Below the pieces are notes generated by a model. That model was not told where the DNA came from, did no database searches, and saw only the letters and a program-made list of their open reading frames with translations. A DNA stretch of 64,000 nt from Streptomyces sp. CNH099 (GTDB lineage: Bacteria; Actinomycetota; Actinomycetes; Streptomycetales; Streptomycetaceae), in NCBI GenBank assembly GCA_000514715.1, contig AZWL01000001.1, positions 124,186-188,185 on the forward strand. Reading direction: 5' to 3'. Every line of letters starts with the position of its first letter. Position 1 is the stretch's first letter. Shown here piece by piece: positions 26,001-33,476 of this stretch. The translations under genes and the position numbers were made by a program.

Positions 26001-26018
26001 CTACAGACGGGATTGACA

Positions 26019-26741
26019 ATGCCACCGCAGCCCCCGACCCCCCGGGTCCGCATCTCCGGAGTCAGCGCCGGCTACTCCGGCCGGACCGTGTTGCACCAGG
26101 TCACGGCGGATATTCCGGGGGCGGCCGTGACGTCGCTGACCGGCCCCAACGGCAGCGGCAAGTCGACCCTCCTCGGCGTCCTCGCCGGTGTGATCAAGCC
26201 GACATCGGGAGAGGTGGAACACCGTGGCGGCGGCACCGCCGCGTTCGTGCCGCAGCGCAGCGCCGTCAGCGACGCGCTGCCGCTGACCGTGCGGCAGACC
26301 GTCGCGATGGGGCGCTGGGCGGACCGCGGACCGTGGCGCAGGCTGACCGCCCGCGACCACGCGACCGTCGACGCCGCGCTCCGCCGGCTCGGCATCGCAC
26401 ACCTCGCCGGCCGGCAGCTCGGCGAGCTGTCGGGCGGGCAGCGCCAGCGCACCTTCATCGCCCAGGGGGTCGCCCAGGACGCGGACCTCCTCCTGCTGGA
26501 CGAGCCGTGCACGGGCCTCGACCCCGAGGCGCGCGCGAGCATCGAGGAGTTGCTCGTCCAGCTCGTCGCCGACGGCGCAACCGTGGTCCAGGCCACGCAC
26601 GACCTGGAGTCGGCGGGCGCGGGAGAGCACTGTCTGCGGCTGCGCGACGGACGCCTCGACGCGGCCGGCCACCCGCCCGCCGCCCTTGCGCACACCGCGC
26701 CGGCCGGTGCGCCGGCGGTCGGCGACGGCCGGGTTCGTTGA
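26019..26741 (+). CDS. aztA: Zinc ABC transporter ATP-binding protein
   Basis: A 240-residue ABC ATPase with all motifs: Walker A GPNGSGKST (about residues 44-52), Q-loop FVPQRS, signature LSGGQRQR, Walker B DLLLLDEP, and H-loop ATHD. It powers the permease encoded divergently. ATG 26019 is chosen; a TTG at 26013 is the only other in-frame option. The start lies 19 bases from the Zur box, so the leader is very short and repression should be tight. The C-terminal 30 residues are a loose Ala/Pro tail. Convergent with the hypothetical gene ending at 26861. Confidence 0.9.
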   Translation: MPPQPPTPRVRISGVSAGYSGRTVLHQVTADIPGAAVTSLTGPNGSGKSTLLGVLAGVIKPTSGEVEHRGGGTAAFVPQRSAVSDALPLTVRQTVAMGRWADRGPWRRLTARDHATVDAALRRLGIAHLAGRQLGELSGGQRQRTFIAQGVAQDADLLLLDEPCTGLDPEARASIEELLVQLVADGATVVQATHDLESAGAGEHCLRLRDGRLDAAGHPPAALAHTAPAGAPAVGDGRVR

Positions 26742-26860
26742 CGACCGGTGGCCCTGGTCGGGGTGTCGGACGGCGACCGGCAGGGCGCACCCGGAAGCGC
26801 GCTCATGCGCGAGGTCGACGCACGTGCCGAGTCCACGTCACGCCGGCGGCAGCCCGCCTG

Positions 26861-27301
26861 TCAGCGGCGGGCCGCCTCCACCAGAGCCAGTTCGAGGGCG
26901 TCCGGAAGGTGAAGAACCCCGCTGCCGTCCGGACTGACCAGCCATCGCAGCGAGCCGGCGGTCCGGTAGGGCGCCGGTACGGTGATCCAGGTTCCGTGCC
27001 CGATGTAGTGGATATCCGTGCCGACCCAGAGGGTCCGGGGGTCCGGGGGGAGGAAGAAGCTGACCCGGTGTCCGGCGAAGTCGCCGAGTGTGGGCCCGGG
27101 TTCCTGTTCGGGCAGGCGCCGTAACTCGTCGAGGGCCTTCACGCCGAGCCGTTCCGGAACGTTCAGCACGTCCCAGAACCGGCCGGCGGGCAGCAGGGCG
27201 ACGGCGTTCTCCCCGTGGGCCCACTGCCGGCGGCAGGCGGCCGGGTCCGGTGCCGCCGCGGAGAGCCACTCCTCGGCACGTCGTCTTGGCATATTCATCA
27301 T
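26861..27301 (-). CDS. Conserved hypothetical protein with primase/polymerase-like pattern
   Basis: A 146-residue soluble protein. The sequence EEWLSAAAPDPAACRRQW ... VALLPAGRFWDVLNVPERLG ... VSFFLPPDPRTLWVGTDIHYIGHGTWITVPAPYRTAGSLRWLVSPDGSG is a pattern I know from many uncharacterised Streptomyces proteins. They vaguely resemble the N-terminal part of bifunctional primase-polymerase domains, but I see no catalytic acid pair and would not assign that activity. Three ATGs (27301, 27298, 27292) can start it and none has a good ribosome site. The upstream 30 bases are AT-rich (TATATGCATGATGAATATG), an unusual patch for this genome. Function unknown. Confidence 0.6.
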   Translation of the reverse strand: MMNMPRRRAEEWLSAAAPDPAACRRQWAHGENAVALLPAGRFWDVLNVPERLGVKALDELRRLPEQEPGPTLGDFAGHRVSFFLPPDPRTLWVGTDIHYIGHGTWITVPAPYRTAGSLRWLVSPDGSGVLHLPDALELALVEAARR

Positions 27302-27373
27302 GCATATATCGTGCTCGTGGTCTTCCTGGATCGAAAGACACGAACGGGGTGCCGTACACGGCGGCGCAGTCGG

Positions 27374-27801
27374 TCAGCGCGGTGTCCGGCGGAGCAGCAG
27401 GACGTGGTCGGTGACGGTGGCCGTCTGCCCGTCGGGGCCGGTCACCTCGCGCGCGGGAGCGTCGGCGCGTTCGACGGTCCAGCCGGAGGCGGGCAGGCCG
27501 AGTTCGGCGTGGACCTCCTGCGGGGCCGGGAAGCGGGTGTCGACCGCGGTGGCCGAGATGTCGACCGCGGTGACCCGCCAGCCGCGGCGCGCGAGCCAGA
27601 GCGTGTCGCCCCCGCCCCGCATCCGAGATCCAGCGCGGTGCCGGCCGGAAGCGGCCCGGCCGTGCCGGCCAGGAGCGGGTTGGTGCGGGCCCCCCAGACG
27701 GCAGGGTTCTGCCGGCGTTCCCCGTAGAGGCGCTCCCAGAACTCCGCGGGACTCGGGTCGCCGAGATCGCCGGGGGCTGTTCGGCCGGTGTGCTGCGTCA
27801 T
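27374..27801 (-). pseudogene. Decayed class I SAM methyltransferase
   Basis: The start is good: ATG 27801 with GGAAGAGG upstream, then PAEFWERLYGERRQNPAVWGARTNPLL and motif I (TALDLGCGAG). Near 27620 a run GGGGCGGGGGCGACACG is one G short, throwing the frame. The correct continuation GGDTLWLARRGWRVTAVDIS is in the next frame, which runs to 27374. That second frame jumps straight from SATAVD to TRFPAPQEVHAELGL, so roughly 90 residues covering motifs II-IV are missing compared with related Streptomyces methyltransferases. The frameshift and the internal deletion together make an active enzyme very unlikely. The deletion size is from memory of the family. Confidence 0.75.
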
Positions 27802-27896
27802 GGATCGCCTCTTCCTTGACGAGGGCCGGACCGCAATCGCCGGTCCTGCGGCCGGATTTGACATCGGTTGCGCTGTCACCGTAAACCTAAGCCACA

Positions 27897-27911
27897 TGAC
27901 ATTCATTTTCA
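27897..27911. promoter_or_regulatory. Zur-box-like site before the SCO5389-family gene
   Basis: TGACATTCATTTTCA; its reverse complement TGAAAATGAATGTCA matches TGAAAATGATTTTCA at 13 of 15 positions. It lies 75 bases before the plus-strand start at 27987 and 95 before the minus-strand pseudogene start, so it may govern either or both. Confidence 0.62.
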
Positions 27912-27986
27912 AAAACACGGCCACCCCGCCCGGCCCCGCCTTCCCGAACGTCACCCCCTCCCGCCGCGCCTGAAGGAGCCGTGACC

Positions 27987-28376
27987 ATGTCTCTCGACGT
28001 CTCTCCGGAGCTGCTCGCCGAGGCCGAGCGCGGCGAGGTCCGCGAGGAGGACTTCGTACGAACCGTCCGCGCCTCCCTGCCCTACGCCTACGGCCTCGTC
28101 GCGCGCCTCACCGGCGAACTGCGCGCGGGGACGGCGGACTTCGCCGACAACCGGACGCCGCCGTCCGAGACCGAGCGCGGTCAACTGCTGCGCGCGCTCG
28201 CCAGCGACGCCATCCGCGGCTGCCTGGAGCGCCACTTCGGCGTCACCCTGGCCTTCCAGAACTGCCACAGGCTCGCCGTCTTCCCCACCGGGGCCCGCGA
28301 CAGCGCCGGCCTCGCCCGCTTCGTCTCCCCCCGCGCGCAGGTCCTCAACCAGTCACCTGAGCTGCGCGACTGCTGA
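27987..28376 (+). CDS. SCO5389-family conserved protein
   Basis: A 129-residue soluble protein resembling the small Streptomyces family I know as SCO5389: SLDVSPELLAEAERGEV, FVRTVRASLPYAYGLVARL, FADNRTPPSETERGQLLRALASDAIRGCLERHFG, FQNCHRLAVFP, and the ending LNQSPELRDC. It has three Cys (in IRGC, FQNC, and the last residue), which could be metal- or thiol-linked. ATG 27987 sits 9 bases after AAGGAG; GTG 27981 is too close to it. The Zur-like box upstream suggests zinc-responsive expression. No catalytic role is known to me. Confidence 0.68.
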   Translation: MSLDVSPELLAEAERGEVREEDFVRTVRASLPYAYGLVARLTGELRAGTADFADNRTPPSETERGQLLRALASDAIRGCLERHFGVTLAFQNCHRLAVFPTGARDSAGLARFVSPRAQVLNQSPELRDC

Positions 28377-28444
28377 CCCGGCACCGTCGGCGACGACGTG
28401 CCCGGCGCGGCACCCATGCGGTCTGCTGTTCGCACCCCGGTCCG

Positions 28445-29128
28445 TCACAGCCGGGTCCCGTCGGGCAGCCGGAGCGCCACGATACGTCCGCCGCGGGTGG
28501 CGGCGATCAGCAGCCCGGGGCCGGACCAGGCCACTGCGGTGACGGCGGAGCCGAGTTCGTACCGCTGTACCGGCCGGAGGCTTCCTCCGGCCGGGCCGGC
28601 GGACGCGCGCCAGAGTGCGAGCGTGCCGTCGTCGCCGTCGCGGGTGCGCCAGATGTGGAGGACGGCGTCCTGGTTGCCGCCGCAGATCCAGCGGCCGGTC
28701 GGGGCGACGGCCGGCGCAAGGTGGGAGCCGACGTACGGGTAGGTGGCCAGGGGTGCGGCCCGGTGGCACTCGTGGCAGCGCACCGCCCCGTACGCGGCGA
28801 CGGCCAGGCGCCGTCCACCGCGCATCCGGGCGACGTCGGTGACCGTGCCGGCCGCCGGTTCCGCGGCCCACATCTCGCTGCCGTCCGGGCGCAGGACGAC
28901 GGCCCGGCGGCCGTTCGCGCCGGCCACCCGGTCGGTGCCGGACCAGGCGGCGGCCTGCGACCAGGCGCCGGTGGTGGCCCGCCGTACGCGCCGGTCGGCG
29001 CGGCGCCAGAGCCCGTGGCCGCCGGGTCCGGCCACGACCAGGTGCTGCGCGTCCGGGGAGAGGGCGGCGTACAACAGGCCGCCGGGCAGCGGGAAGTCGT
29101 CGACCGGCGCGTCGGACGTGGTGCTCAT
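28445..29128 (-). CDS. WD40-like repeat protein
   Basis: A 227-residue protein made of repeating beta units: LLYAALSPDAQHLVVAGPGGHGLWRR, AAWSGTDRVAGANGRRAVVLRPDGSEMW, APTGRWICGGNQDAVLHIWRTRDGDDGTLALWRA, VTAVAWSGPGLLIAATRGGRIVALRLPDG. These resemble about four to five propeller blades, fewer than a closed seven-blade WD40, so it may be short or a remnant. A CHECH motif (VRCHECHRAAPL) in a loop could bind zinc. There is no signal peptide. Its ATG overlaps the stop of a 32-codon frame (ATGA), and both lie downstream of the Zur box at 29268. The partner is unknown. Confidence 0.65.
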   Translation of the reverse strand: MSTTSDAPVDDFPLPGGLLYAALSPDAQHLVVAGPGGHGLWRRADRRVRRATTGAWSQAAAWSGTDRVAGANGRRAVVLRPDGSEMWAAEPAAGTVTDVARMRGGRRLAVAAYGAVRCHECHRAAPLATYPYVGSHLAPAVAPTGRWICGGNQDAVLHIWRTRDGDDGTLALWRASAGPAGGSLRPVQRYELGSAVTAVAWSGPGLLIAATRGGRIVALRLPDGTRL

Positions 29129-29223
29129 ACGGCGGCCTCCGCGCCCGCCAGGCAGTCGAAGGCGCCGGCGCCGAGGATGCGGATCAGGGCGTCTGCGGGC
29201 TGGGCTTCCGGGGGCTGGGACAT
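29125..29223 (-). CDS. 32-residue upstream open reading frame
   Basis: A short frame MSQPPEAQPADALIRILG... with one Cys, starting at ATG 29223 with AAGGGG about 10 bases upstream. Its stop overlaps the ATG of the WD40-like gene (ATGA), the same coupling seen in the true operons here. It begins 45 bases from the Zur box. It could be a real small protein or a coupling leader peptide for the downstream gene. I do not recognise it. Confidence is moderate, because overlap and ribosome site agree but length is small. Confidence 0.42.
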   Translation of the reverse strand: MSQPPEAQPADALIRILGAGAFDCLAGAEAAV

Positions 29224-29267
29224 GGCGATCGGACCCCTTCGGGCGGGGGGCCGCGCAGGCGATTTAT

Positions 29268-29282
29268 TGAATATGATTGTCA
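29268..29282. promoter_or_regulatory. Zur-box-like site between WD40 and choice-of-anchor-M genes
   Basis: TGAATATGATTGTCA matches TGAAAATGATTTTCA at 13 of 15 positions. It lies 45 bases from the minus-strand 32-codon frame and 46 bases before the plus-strand secreted protein, so it likely controls both. Confidence 0.78.
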
Positions 29283-29328
29283 TTTTATCTAAGCTGTCGG
29301 TACTCAACTTCTCCTGACCGGAGGTTCG

Positions 29329-29976
29329 ATGTCCACCACGCTGCTGAACCGCACCCTGCTCGTCTCCGGCACGGCCCTGGCCGCGCTCGGCCTCGCGGCG
29401 GCACCGGCTCTCGCCGAGCCGGTGACCCTGTCCGAAGGGCACGTCGATGTCGTCGACATCGGCTACGAGGGAGGCGCGCTCGAACTCGGCCTGCACGACG
29501 GGACCTCCGGCACGCCGGTCGAGCGCGACCCGGCCGAGGTCACCCTGCACGTCAAGCCGGAGGCCCGGACCGCGGTGCCGGGCGACCCCGCGTACGGGTT
29601 CCTCGGCGACCCCGGCGACCCGGTGTGGATCCTGCCGCAGACCGAGAACCCGGACCTGCTCTTCGCCGGCTGGTCCGCGCACGAGGTACCGGCCGGCACC
29701 TTCCGGGGCGACACGGTGCAGCTTCGGCTGACCGCCGTCAGCGGCCCGGCCGACGTCAGCGTCTTCGACGCCGGAACGGCCGGACCGGCCAAGCGGTTCG
29801 ACAGCGGCGACGGACTGCCCGACTCCGCAGCCGTCTCCGCGGGCGCCCACCACCACACCAACTGGGCGTTCGAGGCCGAGGGGAGGTACACGCTCACCTT
29901 CCAGGCGAGCGGCACGCTCACCGACGGCACGACCGTCACGTCGGACCCGGTGGACTACCACTTCACCGTCGGCTGA
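29329..29976 (+). CDS. Secreted choice-of-anchor-M domain protein
   Basis: A 215-residue exported protein with a Sec signal peptide (LLVSGTALAALGLAAAPALAEP, cut near residue 27). The whole mature part is one actinobacterial surface repeat: EGHVDVVDIGYEGGALELGLHDGT, VERDPAEVTLHVKPEARTAVPGDPAYGFLGDPGDPVWILPQTENPDLLFAGWSAHEVPAGTF, GDTVQLRLTAVSGPADVSVF, SAGAHHHTNWAFEAEGRYTLTF. In actinobacteria this repeat accompanies zinc/manganese ABC transporters. AHHHTNW and the leading EGHVD are zinc-ligand candidates. No LPxTG or C-terminal membrane helix is present, so it is released or bound by other means. GGAGG lies 4-5 bases before ATG 29329. Zur control is implied by the box at 29268. Confidence 0.82.
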   Translation: MSTTLLNRTLLVSGTALAALGLAAAPALAEPVTLSEGHVDVVDIGYEGGALELGLHDGTSGTPVERDPAEVTLHVKPEARTAVPGDPAYGFLGDPGDPVWILPQTENPDLLFAGWSAHEVPAGTFRGDTVQLRLTAVSGPADVSVFDAGTAGPAKRFDSGDGLPDSAAVSAGAHHHTNWAFEAEGRYTLTFQASGTLTDGTTVTSDPVDYHFTVG

Positions 29977-29990
29977 CCCGCGCGCACGGC

Positions 29991-30022
29991 GTCGGCCCCG
30001 GGGACCCTCCCCCGGGGCCGAC
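29991..30022. terminator. Bidirectional terminator hairpin
   Basis: GTCGGCCCCGGGG (29991-30003) and CCCCGGGGCCGAC (30010-30022) form a perfect 13-bp stem with a 6-base loop between two convergent genes. Confidence 0.8.
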
Positions 30023-30045
30023 GCATGCGGCCGGGGGCCGCGGGC

Positions 30046-30690
30046 TCAGCCTTCGGGAAGCATCCTCCTGAACCACTCCCCCGCCGCGTCCGCGACCTCC
30101 TCCAGCGCGCCCGGCTCCGGGAACAGGTGCGTCGCCCCGGCGATCACACGCAGCTCGTACGGCGCGGAGAGCCGCTGCGCGGCCTCCTCGTTGAGCTTGA
30201 TCACGGCTTCGTCCCGGCCGCCCACGAGCAGCAGCACGGGCGACCGTACGCCGGCGAGCGCGTCACCCGCGAGGTCGGGCCGGCCTCCACGGGAGACCAC
30301 GGCACGTACCAGGTCGGGCCGCTCGGCCGCGGTGACGAGCGCAGCCGCCGCGCCCGTGCTGGCGCCGAAGAGCCCGAGGGGGAGGTCGGTGACGCGGGCC
30401 GCGAGCCAGTCGGCGGCGCCGCTGAGCCGGTGCGCCAGCAGGTCGATGTCGAAGCGGAACTCACGGGTAACCGCATCGGCCCGGTCCTCGGCCGGCGTGA
30501 GCAGGTCGAGGAGGAGGGTGCCGATTCCGGCGTCGTTCAGCCGGGCGGCCACGGCCTGGTTGCGCGGGCTGTGCCGCGAGCTGCCGCTGCCGTGGGCGAA
30601 CAGCACCAGACCCGTGGGCGCGTCGGGGACCGCGAGGTCGCCGGCGAGCCGCGTGTCGGCGATCCGGACCGTCACGCTCTCGACGGGCAT
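30046..30690 (-). CDS. Dienelactone-hydrolase-like alpha/beta hydrolase
   Basis: A 214-residue cytoplasmic alpha/beta hydrolase. The fold is plain: LVLFAHGSGSSRHSPRNQAVAARLNDAGIGTLLLDLLTPAED, nucleophile elbow LFGASTGAAAAL (Ser in GAST), Asp in LLLVGGRDEAVI, and His in VIAGATHLFPEPGALEEV. This subgroup is often paired with phosphoribosyltransferases or stress proteins in actinomycetes, but no such partner is here. ATG 30690 has GGGAGG about 6 bases upstream; the open frame continuing to 30846 is not supported. The substrate is unknown. Confidence 0.84.
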   Translation of the reverse strand: MPVESVTVRIADTRLAGDLAVPDAPTGLVLFAHGSGSSRHSPRNQAVAARLNDAGIGTLLLDLLTPAEDRADAVTREFRFDIDLLAHRLSGAADWLAARVTDLPLGLFGASTGAAAALVTAAERPDLVRAVVSRGGRPDLAGDALAGVRSPVLLLVGGRDEAVIKLNEEAAQRLSAPYELRVIAGATHLFPEPGALEEVADAAGEWFRRMLPEG

Positions 30691-31196
30691 GGGGACCTCC
30701 CACCTCCCGAGGACGTCGGGGTACGTGAGCCGGGTACCAGGGGAGCGCCGAGACAAACCCGACGTAAGCCTGCAAACAACCCACCGGCTGTCCGAGAGGA
30801 CGGCGGGGACCGCCACGTCATATCGGCAGTTGGCCCGCCGGAGCACGGGGCGAGATCCCGTCGTCTGCGGCGGCGGCCGCTTCGGTCACTTCGGCGAACC
30901 GCCCGGCTGTCGCACCCCGGTCGGCGCCACCCGCGACGGGACCCGCGGCGCCGCGGTGTGCGCCGCCGGCGACGGCGGCCAGGACGCGGAGCAGGCCATG
31001 GGCACGCGCGCGGGCACGGAGCCGTGCCGGTCCCGGGCGGCTGCGGAAGACCACGGCAGCACCCGCGCTCCGACCGTTTCCTCACCACCGCACATGCGGC
31101 AAATCCTGCGCCCGCGCGGGGGTACGGCCCCGCCACCGTACGGGTGTACCGGGGCTGCCGGCAGGGTCAGAATGTGGCGCTGACGGGGTGTCCGTG
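30691..31196. other. Intergenic region between hydrolase and sensor kinase genes
   Basis: 506 bases between divergent genes. Open frames cross it on both strands, but they lack ribosome sites and are low-complexity Arg/Ala/Gly. I see no hairpin, operator or small gene I can defend. It must contain the kinase promoter. Confidence 0.5.
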
Positions 31197-32417
31197 ATGG
31201 GCGCTCAGGCCGAGTTCGTGGGGGTATCCGGGGTGCAGGGGTGGGCGAGGGCGTTATGGGGCATGCGGGGTGCGCAGGACAGGGCGCGGTTGGGATCCGG
31301 GATCCAGCGGGCGCAGGCGTTCATGGTGCTGGCCACGCTGCTGTACCGGGCGAGCCATCTGGTGGTCGGCGTGCTGGCGGTCGTCCCGGAGCGCCTGGGC
31401 GACCCGACGGCCTGCCCGGGCACGGTGGCGGCTCTCGCGGTGAGTGCGCTGGTCTACGGCACGGCGCTGCGGGACGGCTGGTTCGACCGGCGGTACGTCT
31501 GGGCGGACGTCCTGGTGACCGGCTGTCTGCTGCCGCTGGCGGCGGCGGCCTCGGGCGGGGCGCGGGAGCCGGGGGCGTTCGCCTGGGCGATGCTGCTGAG
31601 CACCTCGGCGAGCGCCGTCGCGGCGGTGGCCCTGCCGGGGCTGTGGCCCGTCGTCGTGGTCGCGGTGCTGGTGGCGACGAACCTGCCCGGGTACCTGCTG
31701 GCCAGAGCGGATGCCGCCGTGGTGACCGGCCACGTCAACTCCCTGGTGTGGTCCGCGCTGATCGCCTGGGTCTTCTGGCGCTACCTGTGCCGGCAGGGCT
31801 GCCAGCTCGACGAGGCCACCGAGCGGGCGGTGACGGCGGAGGCCCACAAGGCGCGCTACGCCGAGCGGCTTGAGCACCACCGCGCCCTGCACGACACCGT
31901 CCTCGCCACGCTGACCGCGCTCGCCGGCGGCGGGATCGACGGCAACGACCCGCGGGTGCGGGCGCGTTGCGCACAGGACGCGGCGTATCTGCGGCGATTG
32001 GTCGAGCAGACGTCCGGCAGCGAGCCCCGGCGGGAGATCGGAGCGGCGCTGGAGGAGGCGATCCGGTCGGCGGAGAGCCTGGGGATGCGGGTCACCGCGC
32101 GGTTCCACGACCTGCCCGCCGTACCGCCGAAGGCGGCCGGGGCGGTGGGCGACGCGGTGCGGGAAGCGCTCAACAACGTGCACCGGCACGCCGGTACGGG
32201 GCACGCCTACGTGACGGCCACCGGACAGCCGGACAGCGGCGACGGCGTGACGGTGACGGTGGTCGACCGGGGCTCCGGGTTCGACCCCGAGCGGCACGTG
32301 CCCGGGCTGGGGCTGCGGAGTTCGGTGCACGGCCGGATGGCGGAGGCCGGTGGCGCCGCGCTGGTGGAGGGTGCCCCGGACGAGGGCGTACGAGTGGAGC
32401 TGCGATGGCCGCGGTGA
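31197..32417 (+). CDS. Membrane sensor histidine kinase, HisKA_3-like
   Basis: A 406-residue two-component sensor. Residues about 35-200 contain four to six hydrophobic helices (FMVLATLLYRASHLVVGVLAVV, VLVTGCLLPLAAAA, LWPVVVVAVLVATNLPGYLL, SLVWSALIAWVFWRYL). The phosphoacceptor region is EHHRALHDTVLATLTALAGGG. The ATPase domain has the N-box EALNNVHRHAG and the G-box VVDRGSGFDPERHVPGLGLRSSVHGRMAEAGG. It should phosphorylate the response regulator whose gene overlaps its 3' end. GTG 31188 or ATG 31197 could start it; ribosome sites are weak for both. The signal sensed is unknown. Its closeness to the peptide cluster at 33246 suggests, but does not prove, control of that cluster. Confidence 0.83.
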   Translation: MGAQAEFVGVSGVQGWARALWGMRGAQDRARLGSGIQRAQAFMVLATLLYRASHLVVGVLAVVPERLGDPTACPGTVAALAVSALVYGTALRDGWFDRRYVWADVLVTGCLLPLAAAASGGAREPGAFAWAMLLSTSASAVAAVALPGLWPVVVVAVLVATNLPGYLLARADAAVVTGHVNSLVWSALIAWVFWRYLCRQGCQLDEATERAVTAEAHKARYAERLEHHRALHDTVLATLTALAGGGIDGNDPRVRARCAQDAAYLRRLVEQTSGSEPRREIGAALEEAIRSAESLGMRVTARFHDLPAVPPKAAGAVGDAVREALNNVHRHAGTGHAYVTATGQPDSGDGVTVTVVDRGSGFDPERHVPGLGLRSSVHGRMAEAGGAALVEGAPDEGVRVELRWPR

Positions 32418-33070
32418 TCAGCGTGGCGGTGGTCGACGACGACCGGATGCTGCTCGACGGGATGGCCTCCTGGCTGGGCGGCGTGCCCGGGATACGGCTG
32501 GTCGCCGTCTCCACCACGGTGGACGGGCTGCTCGCCGCCGCGCCGGCCCCGCGGGACGGCGCCGGCGCGGCCGCTCCGTGCGACGTCGTGCTGCTGGACC
32601 TGCGGCTGCGGGACGGGTCGCTCCCGAGAGACAACATCCGGCGGCTGCTCGGGGCCGGGAGCAGGGTTCTGGTGATCAGCACGGTGCCGGACAGGGCCCG
32701 GGTCGTGGAGGCGCTGCGGGCCGGCGCGGACGGCTATCTGACCAAGGACAACGACCTCTCGACGCTGGTCGCGGCCGTCGAGGACATCGCCGCCGGCCGC
32801 GGCGCCCACTCCCCGGAGCTGGCCTTCGCCTGGGCCCACGACACCGGCCCGGAGCGGCCCCGCCTGTCTCCGCGGGAGGAGCAGATCCTGCTCGACTACG
32901 CCTCGGGGATGACGCTGCATTCGGCCGCGCGGCGCGCCGGGATCTCCGCCGCCACGGCCAAGGACTACCTGGACCGGGTCAAGACCAAGTACCGGCAGGC
33001 CGGGCGGCCCGCCCACACCAAGATCGAGCTGGCCCGCCGGGCCCGGGAGGACGGTCTCGACGTGTACTGA
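32405..33070 (+). CDS. NarL/LuxR-type response regulator
   Basis: A 221-residue regulator. Receiver domain: VAVVDDDRMLLDGMASWLGG with the acidic pocket, phospho-Asp in CDVVLLDLRLRDGS, Thr/Ser in VLVISTVPD, and Lys in GADGYLTKDND. The LuxR-type helix-turn-helix follows at about 160-215: LSPREEQILLDYASGMTLHSAARRAGISAATAKDYLDRVKTKY. It overlaps the kinase gene by 13 bases. ATG 32405 is preferred (GGAG 5 bases upstream), and GTG 32414 (GTGA overlap) is possible. It is followed by a hairpin and then the peptide cluster on the same strand. Confidence 0.88.
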   Translation: MAAVISVAVVDDDRMLLDGMASWLGGVPGIRLVAVSTTVDGLLAAAPAPRDGAGAAAPCDVVLLDLRLRDGSLPRDNIRRLLGAGSRVLVISTVPDRARVVEALRAGADGYLTKDNDLSTLVAAVEDIAAGRGAHSPELAFAWAHDTGPERPRLSPREEQILLDYASGMTLHSAARRAGISAATAKDYLDRVKTKYRQAGRPAHTKIELARRAREDGLDVY

Positions 33071-33162
33071 GGCGTGTCGCGCCCCGTGCCGCGCACGCCC
33101 CCGCCCCACCACCGTGACCGCGGGTCCGGCCCGCCGCAAGCCCCCCAAACGGACGGCTACAG

Positions 33163-33181
33163 CGGGCCGGAGCCCGGCCCG
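33163..33181 (+). terminator. Hairpin after the response regulator gene
   Basis: CGGGCCGG (33163-33170) pairs perfectly with CCGGCCCG (33174-33181) across AGC. It separates the two-component genes from the RiPP-like operon that begins about 65 bases on. Confidence 0.5.
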
Positions 33182-33245
33182 TACAGTCGAGCCCGCCGCG
33201 ATGCGGCCGGGCTCATGCCGCCGTACGGTCAGGAGGAGCGCACCC

Positions 33246-33476
33246 ATGAAGAAGCCATGCGGATGCACTGCCGCCGCCCCGGACGCCCACGCCCGCTCCC
33301 ACGGCCTGCGCGGCTTACGCGCCCGCCACGGCTTACACGACCTGCTGCGCGACCCGCGCGACGGGCACGGCCGCCCGGCCGATGACCGGCACGGCCACGC
33401 CGGCGGCCGGCCGGCCCGCCCACCCTCCCCCGCTCCCTCGCACCCGGCGTTCCAGCGCACCTCAGCGGCCTGTTGA
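33246..33476 (+). CDS. 76-residue Cys/His/Arg-rich peptide
   Basis: A small frame beginning MKKPCGCTAAAPDAH, with AGGAGGAG about 7 bases before the ATG, one of the best ribosome sites in the window. The middle is rich in His, Arg, Gly and Asp (HGLRGLRARHGLHDLLRD), the end in Pro/Ser (RPPSPAPSHP), and the last residue is Cys. There are three Cys in all: residues 5, 7 and 76. Its TGA overlaps the TTG start of the MFS transporter gene, so the two are translationally coupled. It could be a second precursor peptide, a small accessory protein or a metal-binding peptide. I do not recognise a family. Composition partly reflects GC bias, which lowers certainty. Confidence 0.55.
   Translation: MKKPCGCTAAAPDAHARSHGLRGLRARHGLHDLLRDPRDGHGRPADDRHGHAGGRPARPPSPAPSHPAFQRTSAAC

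Noticed and set aside
26852..26872. GCCCGCC/GGCGGGC hairpin at the end of the hypothetical gene
   Set aside because: The stem is 7 bp and lies partly in coding sequence; too weak to call a terminator.
27265..27315. AT-rich palindrome-like patch (CATATTCATCATGCATATATC) before the hypothetical gene
   Set aside because: Arms do not pair well and it does not match the Zur pattern; left as an odd base-composition patch only.
27870..27895. TTAGGTTTACGG-like sequence resembling half an iron-regulator (IdeR/DmdR) box
   Set aside because: Only one half-site matches; the second half is absent, and the adjacent site fits Zur better.
30818..31054. Possible 78-codon minus-strand gene in the large intergenic gap
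   Set aside because: No ribosome site and low-complexity Ala/Arg/Gly composition typical of random GC-rich frames.
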